NCBI GenBank assembly: GCA_025084515.1
Contig: JAJAGP010001344.1
Location: 139,243 to 203,242 of the forward strand
Direction: 5' to 3'
DNA from: Ancistrus triradiatus
Taxonomy: Eukaryota > Chordata > Actinopteri > Siluriformes > Loricariidae
DNA: 64,000 bases
This document shows, piece by piece, positions 38,301-59,914 of the stretch. A program made the position numbers and the translations under genes. The notes beneath the pieces were generated by a model, which was given only the letters and a program-made list of their open reading frames with translations, searched no databases and was not told where the DNA came from. Each line of letters opens with the position of its first letter. Positions within the stretch are counted from its first letter, which is position 1.

Positions 38301-41300
38301 CCTGTTCTTAGCTGACAGGAGTGGAACCAGGTGTGATCTTCTGCTGCTGTAACCATTCTCTGTAAACCCTAGAGATGGCTATGCATGAAAATCCCAGTAG
38401 ATCAGTTTCTTAAATACACAGACCAACAACCATGCCATGTACAAAGTCACTTAAATCACCGTTCTTCATCATTCTGAAGTTCAGTTTGAACTTCAGCAGG
38501 TCATCTTGATCATGTGTACATGCTTAAATGCATTGAGTTAATGCCATTTGATTGGCTGATTAGATATTTGGGTTAAGGAGCAGTTGAACAGGTGTGTCTC
38601 AAAGTGTCCGGTGAGTGTACACGTACTTTAGTGCCTTGTATTAAGACTGATAATGAGCCATGCTAAAGTGATAATAACTTCATGATAACTTTCATGATAA
38701 TAACTGAATAATGAAATACATTTACAGTCCTGGACCACAAGCTGTCAACTTCATCTCAATGACATGTGGAGGGTCATCAGTTCGTCGCCTGTCCACAGCT
38801 TCTTCCGTTACCAAGCCCCCTCACTTCATCTTGACCACAGAGTGGCTCTGGTACTGGAAGAATGAAAAAGGAAATTGGGTTGAATATGGTCAGGGGGTCA
38901 GTAACTTCCTGTAATCCAGTCGTCTGCTGAGTCCGAGTTGTTAAGATATTGCACATATTACATGATGTCATTGTCTACAGGTGGATGAAAAGCATGCAAC
39001 CCCTCTAACCTCACAGACCATAGAGAACATCTACCAGTCTGGCACAGAGAGTGAATTTCCTGTCACTTCTCAAAAACATACCTACATGATCTGCTTGAAA
39101 GGTAATCTTCCCAGCATAGCCCTGTGAGCATTTGTATGAAACCAATGTCACTGAAGTTTTCATTTATCTCTTACTTGCGTAACTTCTGTTGAATGTTTGG
39201 AAACCCAAGGTGTCAACCACGACCTCCTGTTTCAGGGGGTATGAATATGAGGAGACACAGGGACCAAATTCCCTTAGACATTCATCAACATGAGAAAGAT
39301 AAGAGAATACACAGCTGAAATGAGACAAAATTTAAGGAATGTCTGTAACAGTAGATACATGTCTGAAAATGTATACAAATTGAGCTGTAATGAACCTGCA
39401 GTGAAGAGGACGCAGGCATATTTTATCCCTGTGCACATTGAAGAAGATGGTTAGGAAGGCAGCAGCGATTAAGGTGCTAGACTAAGGACCAGAAGATCCA
39501 GGGTTTAAGCCCCAGCATTGTCAACTTGCCACTATTGTCTTAGGCAAGGCCTTTAATCTACAGTTACTTGTATTGCACTGTGAAAGACTGTATCAGTTAT
39601 AAGACACTATGAATGGGTGTCTGCTAAATGCTGAAATGTAAACAAAATTCTCCAAGGATTACCACTGACTATTTACAGGGCATTTATTTATCCAAATGTC
39701 CTAATGTACCTGTACTTTGCTGTAGTTGAAAATTCCAGCAGGATAATGATTCAAAGCTTGCTTCCAAATTCGCACAAAAAAAAAAACACAAAATCATGCT
39801 TTTCATATGGTCATACTAGTCCTCTGACCTAATCTTCTGTTAAAACCTATGTGGTGACCTAAAGAGGAGAGTTCACAAAAGAGGAACTGGAACTGGAGAA
39901 TAGGGAAGGATTGATTCAGAATCGACTTGTCCTGCATTTCAATAGTTTTTTTGACATGCCCTTGTCCACTTCCCCTGACAGCTCTGAAGTGCGTAGCACC
40001 TGCGTCACACATGGTCACCTGCCATACAAGGGGAAGAGGGGAGAATGTTGGGCTTGTTTTTCAATCGGAATGCGTTCGACCTTAGTAGTAAATACAAACG
40101 TGCATAGCAAAAATATGGAATGGTTGATTGTAACAAAAATCTGCAAATAAGATTGCACACTGTGGGCTAAATTTACTAAAATTACTAACTTAAGTAATCT
40201 TAAATAAACTTAAATAAGTTTCTACATAACGCCTGGATCAAACGTACATATACACTCACTGGTCACTTTATTAGGTACACCTTGTTTCTACACTCGTTGT
40301 CCATTTTATCAGTTCCACTTACCATATAGAAGCACTTTGCAGTTCTACAATTACAGACAGAGTCCAACTCTTTCTCTACATACTTTTAGTCTCGTGTACT
40401 CTGTTCTCTATTGGTCATTACCCACAGGGCCACCGTAGATCGGAACCCTGGGCCAGAGTCCAGTACCTTAACCGCTAGGCTACCACAGTCCCACAGTAAT
40501 GGTATGACCTGTAATTTGTGAGATGTGGGCCGAAGGCATATTAAAAGGACTACTGAAACACAGGTTTAGTCTCATCCAGCAATTAAAAGAGCAAATTCAG
40601 CCCTGACCTAAACTGCAACTGTTTTGTTGTCATGATCACATCAATCAAATGCATGGATTTATAACTGTGAATGGAATTTAGAATGGATTATATCTCAAAA
40701 GGAATGATTAAGGCACTTGGGCAGCACGGCAGTCTAATATGCTAGCCCACCGCCACACTGCAATGGCGACCCTTATGGGCTGGTGTCCCATCCATGGCAT
40801 GCTTACACCAGGGCACTGTGTTGTCCAGGGATAGGGGTCAGAGCCCCTGCGACTCTGACCAGAAAAGGCGAGGTTAAAAGGGGGAAATGCTTACAATTTG
40901 GATTATCCATGATGTATCCTTGTTGTTTATTTTTCTGTTACATTTCTTCCACAGATATGTACCAGCAGAATGTTCTGTACAAAACCAAAAGAGAGATTCG
41001 GAGGAGACCTCGGTTTGTCTCTGCTCTAGAGGTTGAAAGCAAGTTGAAAAGGTATCTAACAACTGAATATTAGCATATATTTGCTTCTCATGCATCTTAT
41101 CTATAAATGGAAACTAATATAATCATTTGTTTTGTTCCCTATCAGTGAAACAACAAGCTCATCCTCTGTGTTAGTTCCTCCTCAATGGGATCAAGGAGCT
41201 CTTCCCAGCTTTTCTTACAAGGTATAAAGTTCACACATCAAATCCAACTCCTGGCTGGGTGGAGATATGCATGGTCACAAAGGTTTTTTTTGTTGCTACA

Positions 41301-44300
41301 CTGATTGGACATTTTATCAGGTTCTATTGCCATGCAGGTGCACTTGCAGGTGTAGATGTAGCCCATCTGTGACTAAGCACATTTTGTACTTGTCCATATG
41401 TGGAATGAGATCAAAATAGAACCACTGCTGTGTAGATATTATTTTGGCAGTGAACCACTAAAGAGCAGTGAAACTGACGTGGTAGTGTGTGTGGTATTGA
41501 TGGGCAGCACGATGTAGGATAAACACTTGGTACAGTTTTTATGTAATGTAGTATTACTGTTGGGTGATGGTGCTGCACAGATAGTCCACTAACCAAAATA
41601 TATCTGGACAGTGGCAGTTTCTTTCCATTGTTAAAAGGGCTGACACAGAATGCCTAGTACATATCCAGTAGGTGAACCTGATAAAATGTCCCTCAGGTGT
41701 AAGTGCAGAGTAAATGTATTGGTGTAAACTGTATTGCTTTTATATGTTCTATTTATGTATTGATAGCTGCAAGCTGTCTGGATGCTCTTCTGTGTTTTAC
41801 AGTAGTCTTATCCATAAAACAGTAATAAGTAATACATGCAATACACTGTCATGCTAACCTGAGCTTTGGTTACCAGCTGGTGACTTTGTCAAGGACTGAT
41901 GTGGATTTTGTCCTGGTGGAGAAGCTCTTTAAACAGACTATGCCAAAATTCACAATTGTCAACCTGCAGAGGAATCAGAATATTTCTCTGTGGAAGGTCT
42001 TTCAGTGGTAAGGTCAAAATGTTTTAATCATAAATCCTTCAAGAAAATAATTACATCGCACCTACAGTGGTGCTTGAAGGTTTGTGAACCCGTTAGAATT
42101 TTTATTTCTGCATAACTATGACCTAAAACATCATAAGCTTTCACACAAGTCCTAAAAGTAGATAAAGAGAACCCAGTAAGACAAGTGAGATAAAAATATT
42201 ATACTTGAACATTTATTTATTGAGGAAGATGATCCAATATTACATATTAGTGAGTGTCAAAAGTATGTGAACCTCTAGGATTAGCATTTAATTTGAAGGT
42301 GAAGTTAGAGTCAGGTGTTTTCAAACAATGGGATGACAATCAGGTGTGAGTGGGCACCCTGTTTTATTTAAAGAACAGGGATCTATCAAAGTCTGCTCTT
42401 CACAACACGCATTTGTGGAAGTGTATCATGACACGAACAAAGGAGATTTCTGAGGAGCTCAGAAAAAGAGTTGTTGATGCTCACCAGGCTGGAAAAGGTT
42501 ACAAAACCATCTCTAAAGAGTTTAGACTCCACCAATCCACAGTCAGACAGATTGTGTACAAATGGAGGAAATTCAAGACCCTCAATTCAGTTACCCTCCC
42601 AAGGAGTGGTCGACCAACAAAGATCACTTCAAGAGCAAGGCGTGTAATAATTGGTGAGGTCATAAAGGACCCCAGGGTAACTTCTAAACAACTGAAGGCC
42701 TCTCTCACATTGGCTAATGTTAATGTTCATGAGTCCACCATCAGAAGAACACTGAACAACAATGGTGTGCATGGCAGGGTTGCAAGGAGAAAGCCACTGC
42801 TCTCCAAAAAGAACATTGCTGCTTGTCTACAGTTCGCTAACGATCACGTGGACAAGCCAGAAGGCTATTGGAAGAATGTTTTGTGGACGGATGAGGCCAA
42901 AATAGAACATTTTGATTTGAAAGAAAAGTGGAAAAGTGGAAAAGTTATGTTGGAGAAAGGAAAACACTGCATAAGAACCTTATCCCATCGGTAGTATCAT
43001 GGTTTGGGGCTGTTTTGCTGCATCTGGGCCAGGACGGCTTGCCATCATTGATGGAACAATGAATTCTGAATTATATCAGAGAATTCTAAAGGAAAATATC
43101 AGGACATCTGTCCATGAACTGAATCTCAAGAGAAGGTGGATCATGCAGCAAGACAACGGCCCTAAGCACACAAGTCGTTCTACCAAAGAATGGTTAAAGA
43201 AGAATAAAGTTAATGTTTTGGAATGGCCAAGTCAAAGTCCTGACCTTAATCCAATCGAAATGTTTGTGGAAGACCTGAAGCAAGCAGCTAATGTGAGGAG
43301 GAAACCTACCAACATCCCAGAGTTGAAGCTGTTCTGTACGGAGGAATGGGATAAAATTCCTCCAAGCCGGTGTGCAGAACTGATCAACAGCTAGAGGAAA
43401 CGTTTAGTTGCAGTTTATTGCTGCACAGGGGGGTCACACCAGATACTGGAAAGCAAGGTTCACATACTTTTGCCACTCACTAATATGTAATATTGGATCA
43501 TTTTCCTCAATAAATAAATTACCAAGTATAATATTTTTGTCTCATTTGTTTAACTGGGTTCTCTATCTACTTTTAGGACTTGTGTACAAATCTGATGATG
43601 TTTTAGGTCATATTTATGCAGAAATATAGAAAATTCTAAAGGGTTCACAAACTTTCAAGAACCACTGTATATCTTTGAGAGCTACTTGAACTGTTTCCAG
43701 TGCACTGAGTGATTATCTGTGTAACAAACTGCAACTTCCTGTTTCCAGGCAGAAGGAGCAGATGAAGGTGAGGAATGGAGGCAGAGATGTAGATGAGCGA
43801 CTCTTGTTCCATGGTACTAGTGAGTCTCTAATAGAAGCCATCTGTGAGCAGAACTTCGACTGGAGGGTCTGTGGGAAGCATGGTACTGTATTTGGCAAAG
43901 GTAAACGTGATTATAAGACTAATGTCATTAAAGTTTATGTAACGGTAAATTACAATATTTATGTAGTGTTTGTACAACTATTGTAATTTATGAGTGTAGG
44001 ATGTGTAACACTGTGACTTGTAAGAGTTTGAAAATATAGAATCAATGTGTGCAATATAAGATACTGTATATAGACAATTAAGCAGGTAACTATTTATAGT
44101 TGCATAACAGGTCTTAATCAATACATTGCAGTGTTTACTTGAAATTGGTTTTTTATTATTATATATATATATATATATATATATACCAATTATATTTTTT
44201 CTCATCATCATGGGTGTGGTTTGTTTCCTAATTAGGAAGCTATTTTGCCAGAGATGCCTCCTACTCTGATCAGTACTCTGAAGCCTCAAACAGCTCCAAT

Positions 44301-44516
44301 AAGATGTTTGTGGCTCGGGTTTTGGTGGGTCACTACACCCAAGGTAACAGCAGCTTTGTCCGTCCTCCTTCTAAAACCAACGGCAAAGACTTGTATGACA
44401 GCTGTGTGGACAGCATCAGTGATCCCAACATTTTTGTCATCTTTGAGAAGTACCAAATCTACCCTGAATTTATTATTGAATATGATGCTGAGAAGTCCAA
44501 ATGTTTGATTTCATGA
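28524..44516 (+). CDS. parp12: PARP12-type mono-ADP-ribosyltransferase, tandem copy 1
   Basis: A complete 12-exon gene; the exons total 2001 nt (666 aa), close to the ~700 aa of mammalian PARP12. PARP12 proteins transfer single ADP-ribose units to proteins, bind RNA through zinc fingers, and are interferon-linked antiviral factors. Domains seen: a winged-helix-like N terminus (1-75); a CCCH finger around 79-108 (LHLCRYLVCGNCRFG); a pair at 146-193 (CQHFLQEDCEFGAECQRAH); a fourth at about 268-290 (CSFKDKCVRVH); a WWE module from about 293 (YKWQVLEKNGQVWKDL); a second WWE from about 362 (TEWLWYW); and an ART domain from about 464 to the end. Catalytic His544 (LFHGT) and Tyr576 (GSYFARDASYS) are present; the third triad position lies near YPEFII, where no polymerase-type glutamate is expected. 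ZC3HAV1 is a close relative, but the intact His-Tyr pair favours PARP12. All splice sites are GT-AG and the phases join without a stop. Confidence 0.92.
28840..29045. repeat. Interspersed fish repeat fragment
   Basis: It opens with CATTCATTCATTCTCTTTCT and TATCCGCTTAATCCTAGGGT and continues to a GACAGGGCGCCAGTCCAA text. This is a common teleost repeat pattern; the class is not determined. Confidence 0.5.
29630..30490. repeat. Cluster of degenerate SINE-like fragments
   Basis: Several decayed copies of the text GGCAGAGCTGGAATTTGAAC / CAACAGTGGCAG recur at about 29700, 29830, 30010, 30300 and 30440, in intron 1 of copy 1. They look like old relatives of the main SINE, inverted, with eroded A and B boxes. 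Confidence 0.5.
31226..31361 (+). CDS. parp12: PARP12 copy 1 exon 2
   Basis: Acceptor TTCTCTCCTAG. Completes finger 1 (HKCKNSHDLNS) and runs to FQLLLQNDPFLLPE. Length 136 nt, as in copy 2; ends on a codon boundary at GTGAGT. Confidence 0.92.
31451..31748 (+). CDS. parp12: PARP12 copy 1 exon 3
   Basis: Encodes the double CCCH unit (VCSHYNKGTGEHGSCKYQTS, then CLNLHICQHF and CEFGAECQRAH), followed by a helical segment with RGLSPENIRNLHKIYKTR. Donor GTCAGA at 31749 after the first base of a codon. Confidence 0.92.
31855..31962 (+). CDS. parp12: PARP12 copy 1 exon 4
   Basis: A linker (SPAAGECSRSKNKPVSEVDS) and the first half of the fourth zinc finger (NEICLFFIRRGCSFK). At 108 nt it is 21 nt longer than the copy 2 equivalent, all within the linker. 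Confidence 0.9.
32470..32640 (+). mobile_element. tRNA-derived SINE, degenerate forward copy
   Basis: A diverged copy that keeps GGTTCAAATCCCACCTCTAC and CACTGTTGGGTACTTGAGCA, with an eroded A box and tail. Confidence 0.65.
33133..33365 (-). mobile_element. LINE 3' tail (outer part of a split insertion)
   Basis: On the - strand this ends in the tail CAAAGCTGCTTTGAGACAATG-type sequence preceded by a GGGAGTTTTTCCTTGCCACT text, as at 62712-62900. It appears to be the 3' end of the LINE whose coding part lies at 34500-35105, separated by later insertions. Confidence 0.65.
33511..33992 (+). mobile_element. Tc1 fragment (TTATTAGGTACACCT lineage)
   Basis: It starts CTCTTTATTAGGAACCCCTG and carries degenerate text down to CGTTGAAGACTGGAAAAACA, the point just before the WSDE motif in relatives. 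At 33993 it is cut by the end of a different Tc1. Confidence 0.7.
33993..34266 (+). mobile_element. Tc1 terminal fragment (same family as 42065)
   Basis: It begins ACAGTTCTGCTTGAAAGTTT and matches the left terminal repeat of the 42065 element, including CATCAGATTTTCACACAAGT and AATATTACATATTAGTTAGT. It then jumps to text from the element's right inner part (GCAGCAATAACTGCAACTAA), so the centre is deleted. Confidence 0.75.
34500..35105 (-). mobile_element. LINE ORF2 C-terminus and 3' UTR (L2/CR1-like)
   Basis: The - strand frame 35089-34811 reads a typical end of a fish L2/CR1-clade reverse transcriptase: LYALVELHHGLAPHYLSEPL, then LLVPRIKKVTGGGKAFSYMA and PQLWNKLP. A broken KTYLFTQAF-type end lies just beyond. 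The 3' UTR continues toward 34500 and matches 62935-63300. 5' truncated and inactive. Confidence 0.75.
35343..35376. repeat. (TA)n microsatellite
   Basis: About 17 uninterrupted TA units. Confidence 0.9.
35418..35810. mobile_element. Foldback element with CAGTGGTGGACAAAGTAC termini
   Basis: The left end CAGTGGTGGACAAAGTACAA is inverse to the right end CTTTGTTACTGTCACCCACT. Interior segments (AAGTAAAAAGTAAGATATTT) are typical of a widespread teleost hAT-like MITE; the superfamily is inferred from resemblance. Confidence 0.65.
36252..36384 (+). CDS. parp12: PARP12 copy 1 exon 5
   Basis: Completes the fourth finger (DKCVRVHYHLP) and encodes the first WWE module (YKWQVLEKNGQVWKDLANGE). Length 133 nt, as in copy 2; ends two bases into a codon at GTATTC. 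Confidence 0.93.
36485..36664 (-). mobile_element. tRNA-derived SINE in intron 5
   Basis: Inverted copy. The tail and body are well preserved (CCAGAGCGACTTACAATTGA), but the A-box end is lost where the Tc1 fragment begins. Confidence 0.85.
36665..36745 (+). pseudogene. Tc1 transposase N-terminal fragment
   Basis: Reads GGTTACAAACCCATCTCTAA onward. It matches the helix-turn-helix part of the 42065 element (a YKTISKEFGLHQSTVRQIV equivalent) with an in-frame stop. Only about 80 bp, bracketed by two SINEs. Confidence 0.75.
36748..36926 (-). mobile_element. tRNA-derived SINE in intron 5, second copy
   Basis: Another inverted SINE with an intact A-box complement (CCTTAACCGCTAGGCTACCA) and a small deletion in the CTTGCTCAAGGACCC segment. 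Confidence 0.85.
37159..38140 (+). mobile_element. LTR-retroelement-like insertion fragment
   Basis: It interrupts the Tc1 host text. The left ~650 bp looks like a long terminal repeat or leader: it starts TGTAACAATTTTCC and ends with CTCTTGTACTTTGATACTGC and a GGAATAAAGATTG poly(A)-like signal. A short frame beginning ATG at 37832 follows. No primer-binding site or second LTR was identified, so the class is tentative. Confidence 0.4.
37832..37989 (+). pseudogene. Truncated retroelement protein with CxxC motif
   Basis: The frame from ATG 37832 opens MASRGCIHPADAFCYVCGHF, then KTRAKKYSVEASAKMCEAYK and AYFGMPVGD, and stops at TAA. A YCYVCG..AYFGxxVGD pattern occurs at the start of zinc-ribbon proteins found in many repeated elements of fish and cnidarians (from memory, not searched). 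About 50 codons remain, so it is a broken copy. Confidence 0.45.
38728..38896 (+). CDS. parp12: PARP12 copy 1 exon 6
   Basis: Encodes the junction between the two WWE modules. GSSVRRLSTASSVTKPPHF and ILTTEWLWYWKN are almost residue-for-residue the same as in copy 2, making this one of the best conserved exons. Length 169 nt in both; donor GTCAGT. Confidence 0.94.
38981..39101 (+). CDS. parp12: PARP12 copy 1 exon 7
   Basis: Middle of the second WWE module (TSQTIENIYQSGTESEFPVT, HTYMICLK). Same length as copy 2 (121 nt) but visibly diverged in sequence. Confidence 0.9.
39450..39641 (+). mobile_element. tRNA-derived SINE, degenerate forward copy
   Basis: An eroded copy in intron 7 that keeps the GATTAAGGTGCTAGACTAAG head and the GGTGTCTGCTAAATGCTGAA tail. 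Confidence 0.65.
40431..40493 (-). mobile_element. SINE head fragment
   Basis: Only the head of the inverted SINE is left (CCAGTACCTTAACCGCTAGG, then CTACCACAGTCCCA). Confidence 0.75.
40955..41051 (+). CDS. parp12: PARP12 copy 1 exon 8
   Basis: End of the second WWE module: MYQQNVLYKTKREIRRRPRF followed by VSALEVESKLK. The KTKREIRRRPRFVSA block closely matches copy 2 (TTKREVRRRPRFVSA). 97 nt in both. Confidence 0.93.
41146..41221 (+). CDS. parp12: PARP12 copy 1 exon 9
   Basis: A Ser-rich linker (SETTSSSSVLV) leading into the start of the ART domain (PPQWDQGALPSFSYK). 76 nt, 3 nt shorter than copy 2. Confidence 0.92.
41291..41710. mobile_element. Foldback element in intron 9
   Basis: The left text TGGACATTTTATCAGGTTCT is inverse to the right GAACCTGATAAAATGTCC. 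The interior carries palindromic GTGAACCACTAAAGAGCAGT text. Similar interior text occurs at 18930-19330. Confidence 0.55.
41877..42007 (+). CDS. parp12: PARP12 copy 1 exon 10
   Basis: N-terminal part of the ART domain (VEKLFKQTMPKFTIVNLQRN, then SLWKVFQW). Ends two bases into the Trp codon at donor GTAAGG. Confidence 0.93.
42065..43675 (+). mobile_element. Full-length Tc1-like transposon in intron 10 of copy 1
   Basis: About 1.6 kb with both ends: ACAGTGGTGCTTGAAGGTTT at the left and TTTCAAGAACCACTGTA at the right. Long terminal inverted repeats of about 200 bp include AATATTACATATTAGTGAGT. The transposase lies inside in the same direction as the host gene. It accounts for almost the whole intron (42008-43748). 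The best preserved Tc1 in the window and the reference for the family. Confidence 0.9.
42428..43394 (+). pseudogene. Tc1 transposase, nearly complete, frame-broken
   Basis: Two open pieces: 42428-42994 and 42999-43394. The first has two helix-turn-helix regions (AGKGYKTISKEF, TIRRTLNNNGVHGR) and the first catalytic Asp in LWTDEAKI. The second has MVWGCFAASGPG, the second Asp in QQDNGPKHT and the third acidic residue in SPDLNPIEM, giving a DDE triad. Between them about 20 residues are scrambled by small deletions, ending in a stop at 42992. Without repair it would not make a functional enzyme. Confidence 0.88.
43749..43900 (+). CDS. parp12: PARP12 copy 1 exon 11
   Basis: Core of the ART domain with the catalytic His in ERLLFHGT and the FDWRVCGKHGT segment of the NAD-binding pocket. 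152 nt in both copies; ends one base into a Gly codon. Confidence 0.94.
44160..44185. repeat. (AT)n microsatellite
   Basis: About a dozen AT units in intron 11, 50 bp before the last exon. Confidence 0.85.
44236..44516 (+). CDS. parp12: PARP12 copy 1 exon 12 (terminal)
   Basis: Begins with the GSYFARDASYSDQYS segment holding the catalytic Tyr, then MFVARVLVGHYTQGNSSFVR, RPPSK and DPNIFVIFEKYQIYPEF, and ends CLIS before TGA at 44514-44516. The tail after YPEF is 9 residues longer than in copy 2 (YPEYVIEYS). Confidence 0.94.
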
Positions 44517-44558
44517 GTATAGAGAGGTTGTAAGTGTTGACTTTTGTTTCTTATGAGC

Positions 44559-44760
44559 TTTTAAACACTTTCAAATTAGGTGTTAGCACTGTAGTCTGTG
44601 TTACATTAATGACCAGAAAAGGTCTGCACATAATGTCTTCTTTTGACTGTATACACCAATGAGCATCAATGATCAGTTAATCTGATATGAACTAGGATTG
44701 TAACCAATCGTTTCTTGTCCAGTGTGGTCATCCTGAGATTTTTAGGCTAGTTTTGTTCTG
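44559..44760 (+). repeat. Copy A of a ~200 bp duplicated flank block
   Basis: It starts 43 bp after the stop of copy 1. TTTTAAACACTTTCAAATTA, ACATTAATGACCAGAAAAGG, TAATGTCTTCTTTTGACTGT and GTGTGGTCATCCTGAGATTT recur in the same order at 45986-46173. Confidence 0.85.
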
Positions 44761-45170
44761 GAAGTATAACAGAAATGGTGTTACATTCTTTGCTGATTAT
44801 AAATTAGAAGTTGTTATAATAACAATAATAACACCCAGAGCAACTTTTTAAAGTTTGTATTGTCTAGATTTTTCAGCATAAATCCACAGTAATGGCTTAT
44901 AATGTTTTTGTTAATATGGTTATTCAGCATAAATTTATAGTAATCACTCAGTCACTCGTACCATAACCTGGATTGGTCATTTGGGTGCTACTTTCTAATT
45001 AATATTATTATTAATTATCATAAATGACACATGTCTGTTTGTATTAATACTATTTAGCATACATCCGCAGAAATGATTTAGGTGTCTTATTAGCTTTGTT
45101 CTTCAAGATTTTAATATCTTATTGATTTATGTTCACTTTATGGAATGTCAATATGGTTGGTAATTATATT

Positions 45171-45176
45171 AATAAA
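45171..45176 (+). other. parp12: poly(A) signal, probable end of PARP12 copy 1
   Basis: AATAAA followed by a GT-rich GTTCATTTTAAGCATTGTGG region; about 655 bp after the stop codon. Confidence 0.45.
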
Positions 45177-45612
45177 GATGATTGTGTCCCAAACATTTGT
45201 GTTCATTTTAAGCATTGTGGCTCTTTTTGTTCAGCAGTTGACCGCAGGACATTTTACGCCGACACTTTCTAGTTTTGTGTGCTACAATGATGTCACAGCA
45301 CATCACAGACTCATTCTCTTAAACTATATGGGCCTCAAATCATTCCTTTGACAGTATCACACTAAGTGCAATTAATTATGTTTTTGCTTGCTGATTTTTG
45401 ACACTAAAGAAATAATTGTAAAAATCATATGTTTATATTAATTGACTAATCGACATAACATCCTTAGACAGAATTCATATTAATACATAATAAATAAAAA
45501 ACAAACAAACGATTAACAGACAATACGTGTTTCATTCAAATTATTATTATTTTTAAATCATTCTGTTTTTTAGAAAATAAACAGTAAAGAAAAAAAAGTA
45601 TATCAAAGGCCT

Positions 45613-45885
45613 CCCAGGAAAAAATGTACTGTGAATTTTTATAGTAAAAATGTGAATTGCTTGACAGTTTTAATGTGAACTTTCAAAGCTGGATGATGAA
45701 GTTCACAGTTCTACTATGAATTTTGGTGGTAATTTGGCCACTTCATGGTTCTACTCTGAAATTTCATAGTACAACTGTAAATTTGGTGGACAATGAACGA
45801 ACCATGACTTATTTCACAGTTCTACTATGAATTTTGGTGGTAATTTGGTTCTACTGTCAAATTTCACAGTACATTTTTTCCTGGG
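45613..45885. mobile_element. Foldback MITE between the PARP12 copies
   Basis: The left end CCCAGGAAAAAATGTACTGT and the right end ACAGTACATTTTTTCCTGGG are near-perfect inverse copies. Inside, AGTTCTACTATGAATTTTGG occurs twice in tandem-like spacing. About 270 bp in all. Confidence 0.8.
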
Positions 45886-45985
45886 CTATTTCAACTCCAG
45901 TATTCACTACAGTGTTTTATAAGAACTCAAAATTCGTTTTGAAATCTGCTGAATCTGCAGATTGGTCTGCTTTTGTGATTTGAGA

Positions 45986-46173
45986 TTTTAAACACTTTCA
46001 AATTAGGTATTAGCACTGTAGTCTGTATTACATTAATGACCAGAAAAGGTCATTTGCACATAATGTCTTCTTTTGACTGTATACAACAATACAGCAACCA
46101 ATCGTTTCTTGTCAGAGTTATATGCAATTAAAATCCAGTGTGGTCATCCTGAGATTTTTAGACTAGTTTTGTT
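45986..46173 (+). repeat. Copy B of the duplicated flank block
   Basis: Matches 44559-44760 with small indels. It ends about 265 bp before the start codon of copy 2. Confidence 0.85.
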
Positions 46174-46374
46174 TTATAAATAAAACCCCCATTTTTTTTG
46201 TCATTGTCATTGCTAACGGCTAACTTTTGTCATTGCTAACTGCCTTCTCTTCAGAAAAGTAACATACCATGTCATTTGACCAGTTCTGTGTAAGACTATA
46301 CCAGTAAATTCGAGTTGTAATGTGTTTTTTAAGAAACAGCGCGACCAAGTGTCCCAATGAAGCCGGTTTTCTCG

Positions 46375-46385
46375 CTTTCGTTTTC
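46375..46385 (+). promoter_or_regulatory. parp12: ISRE-like motif upstream of PARP12 copy 2
   Basis: CTTTCGTTTTC contains TTTC, two bases, TTTC, which is the reverse of the GAAANNGAAA interferon-response core. It lies about 55 bp before the ATG, with a further AGTTTC half-site at about 46413. PARP12 genes are interferon-inducible in vertebrates, so the position is plausible; no test of function is possible here. Confidence 0.4.
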
Positions 46386-46438
46386 ATCAAACCGAGAGTA
46401 TAGAAAACAGGAAGTTTCATCAGTACAACAAACTGAGA

Positions 46439-59824
<13,386 letters not shown>

Positions 59825-59914
59825 GATGCAGAAACGTACAGTACAGTACAGTGGTGATGTACTTAGACGATAAAATATATTAGCTTTCTATCCATTACAG
59901 CCCTTATTGGTACC

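Larger units (their letters stand above)
36412..38617 (-). mobile_element. Tc1 host element with four nested insertions
   Basis: The outer ends are inverse copies (ACTCAGTGGCCACATTATTA at the left, GTGTCCGGTGAGTGTA at the right). Reverse-oriented Tc1 text survives at 36412-36482, 36927-37158 and 38145-38617. Between these lie a SINE (36485), a fragment of another Tc1 (36665-36745), a second SINE (36748) and an LTR-retroelement-like block (37159-38140). The whole stack fills intron 5. Confidence 0.7.
39102..40954 (+). other. parp12: PARP12 copy 1 intron 7
   Basis: A 1.85 kb intron. Besides the degenerate SINE at 39450 it carries a TACACTCACTGGTCACTTTA transposon end at about 40251 and a 63 bp SINE fragment at 40431-40493. 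No other gene is apparent. Confidence 0.8.
44517..46438. other. Intergenic region between the PARP12 copies
   Basis: 1.9 kb. It holds the 3' UTR of copy 1, an AATAAA at 45171, a duplicated flank block (44559-44760 and 45986-46173), a foldback element (45613-45885) and the promoter region of copy 2. Confidence 0.8.

Noticed and set aside
45145..45351. A 68-codon hydrophobic frame between the PARP12 genes
   Set aside because: It overlaps the probable poly(A) signal of copy 1 and has no homologue that I recognise.
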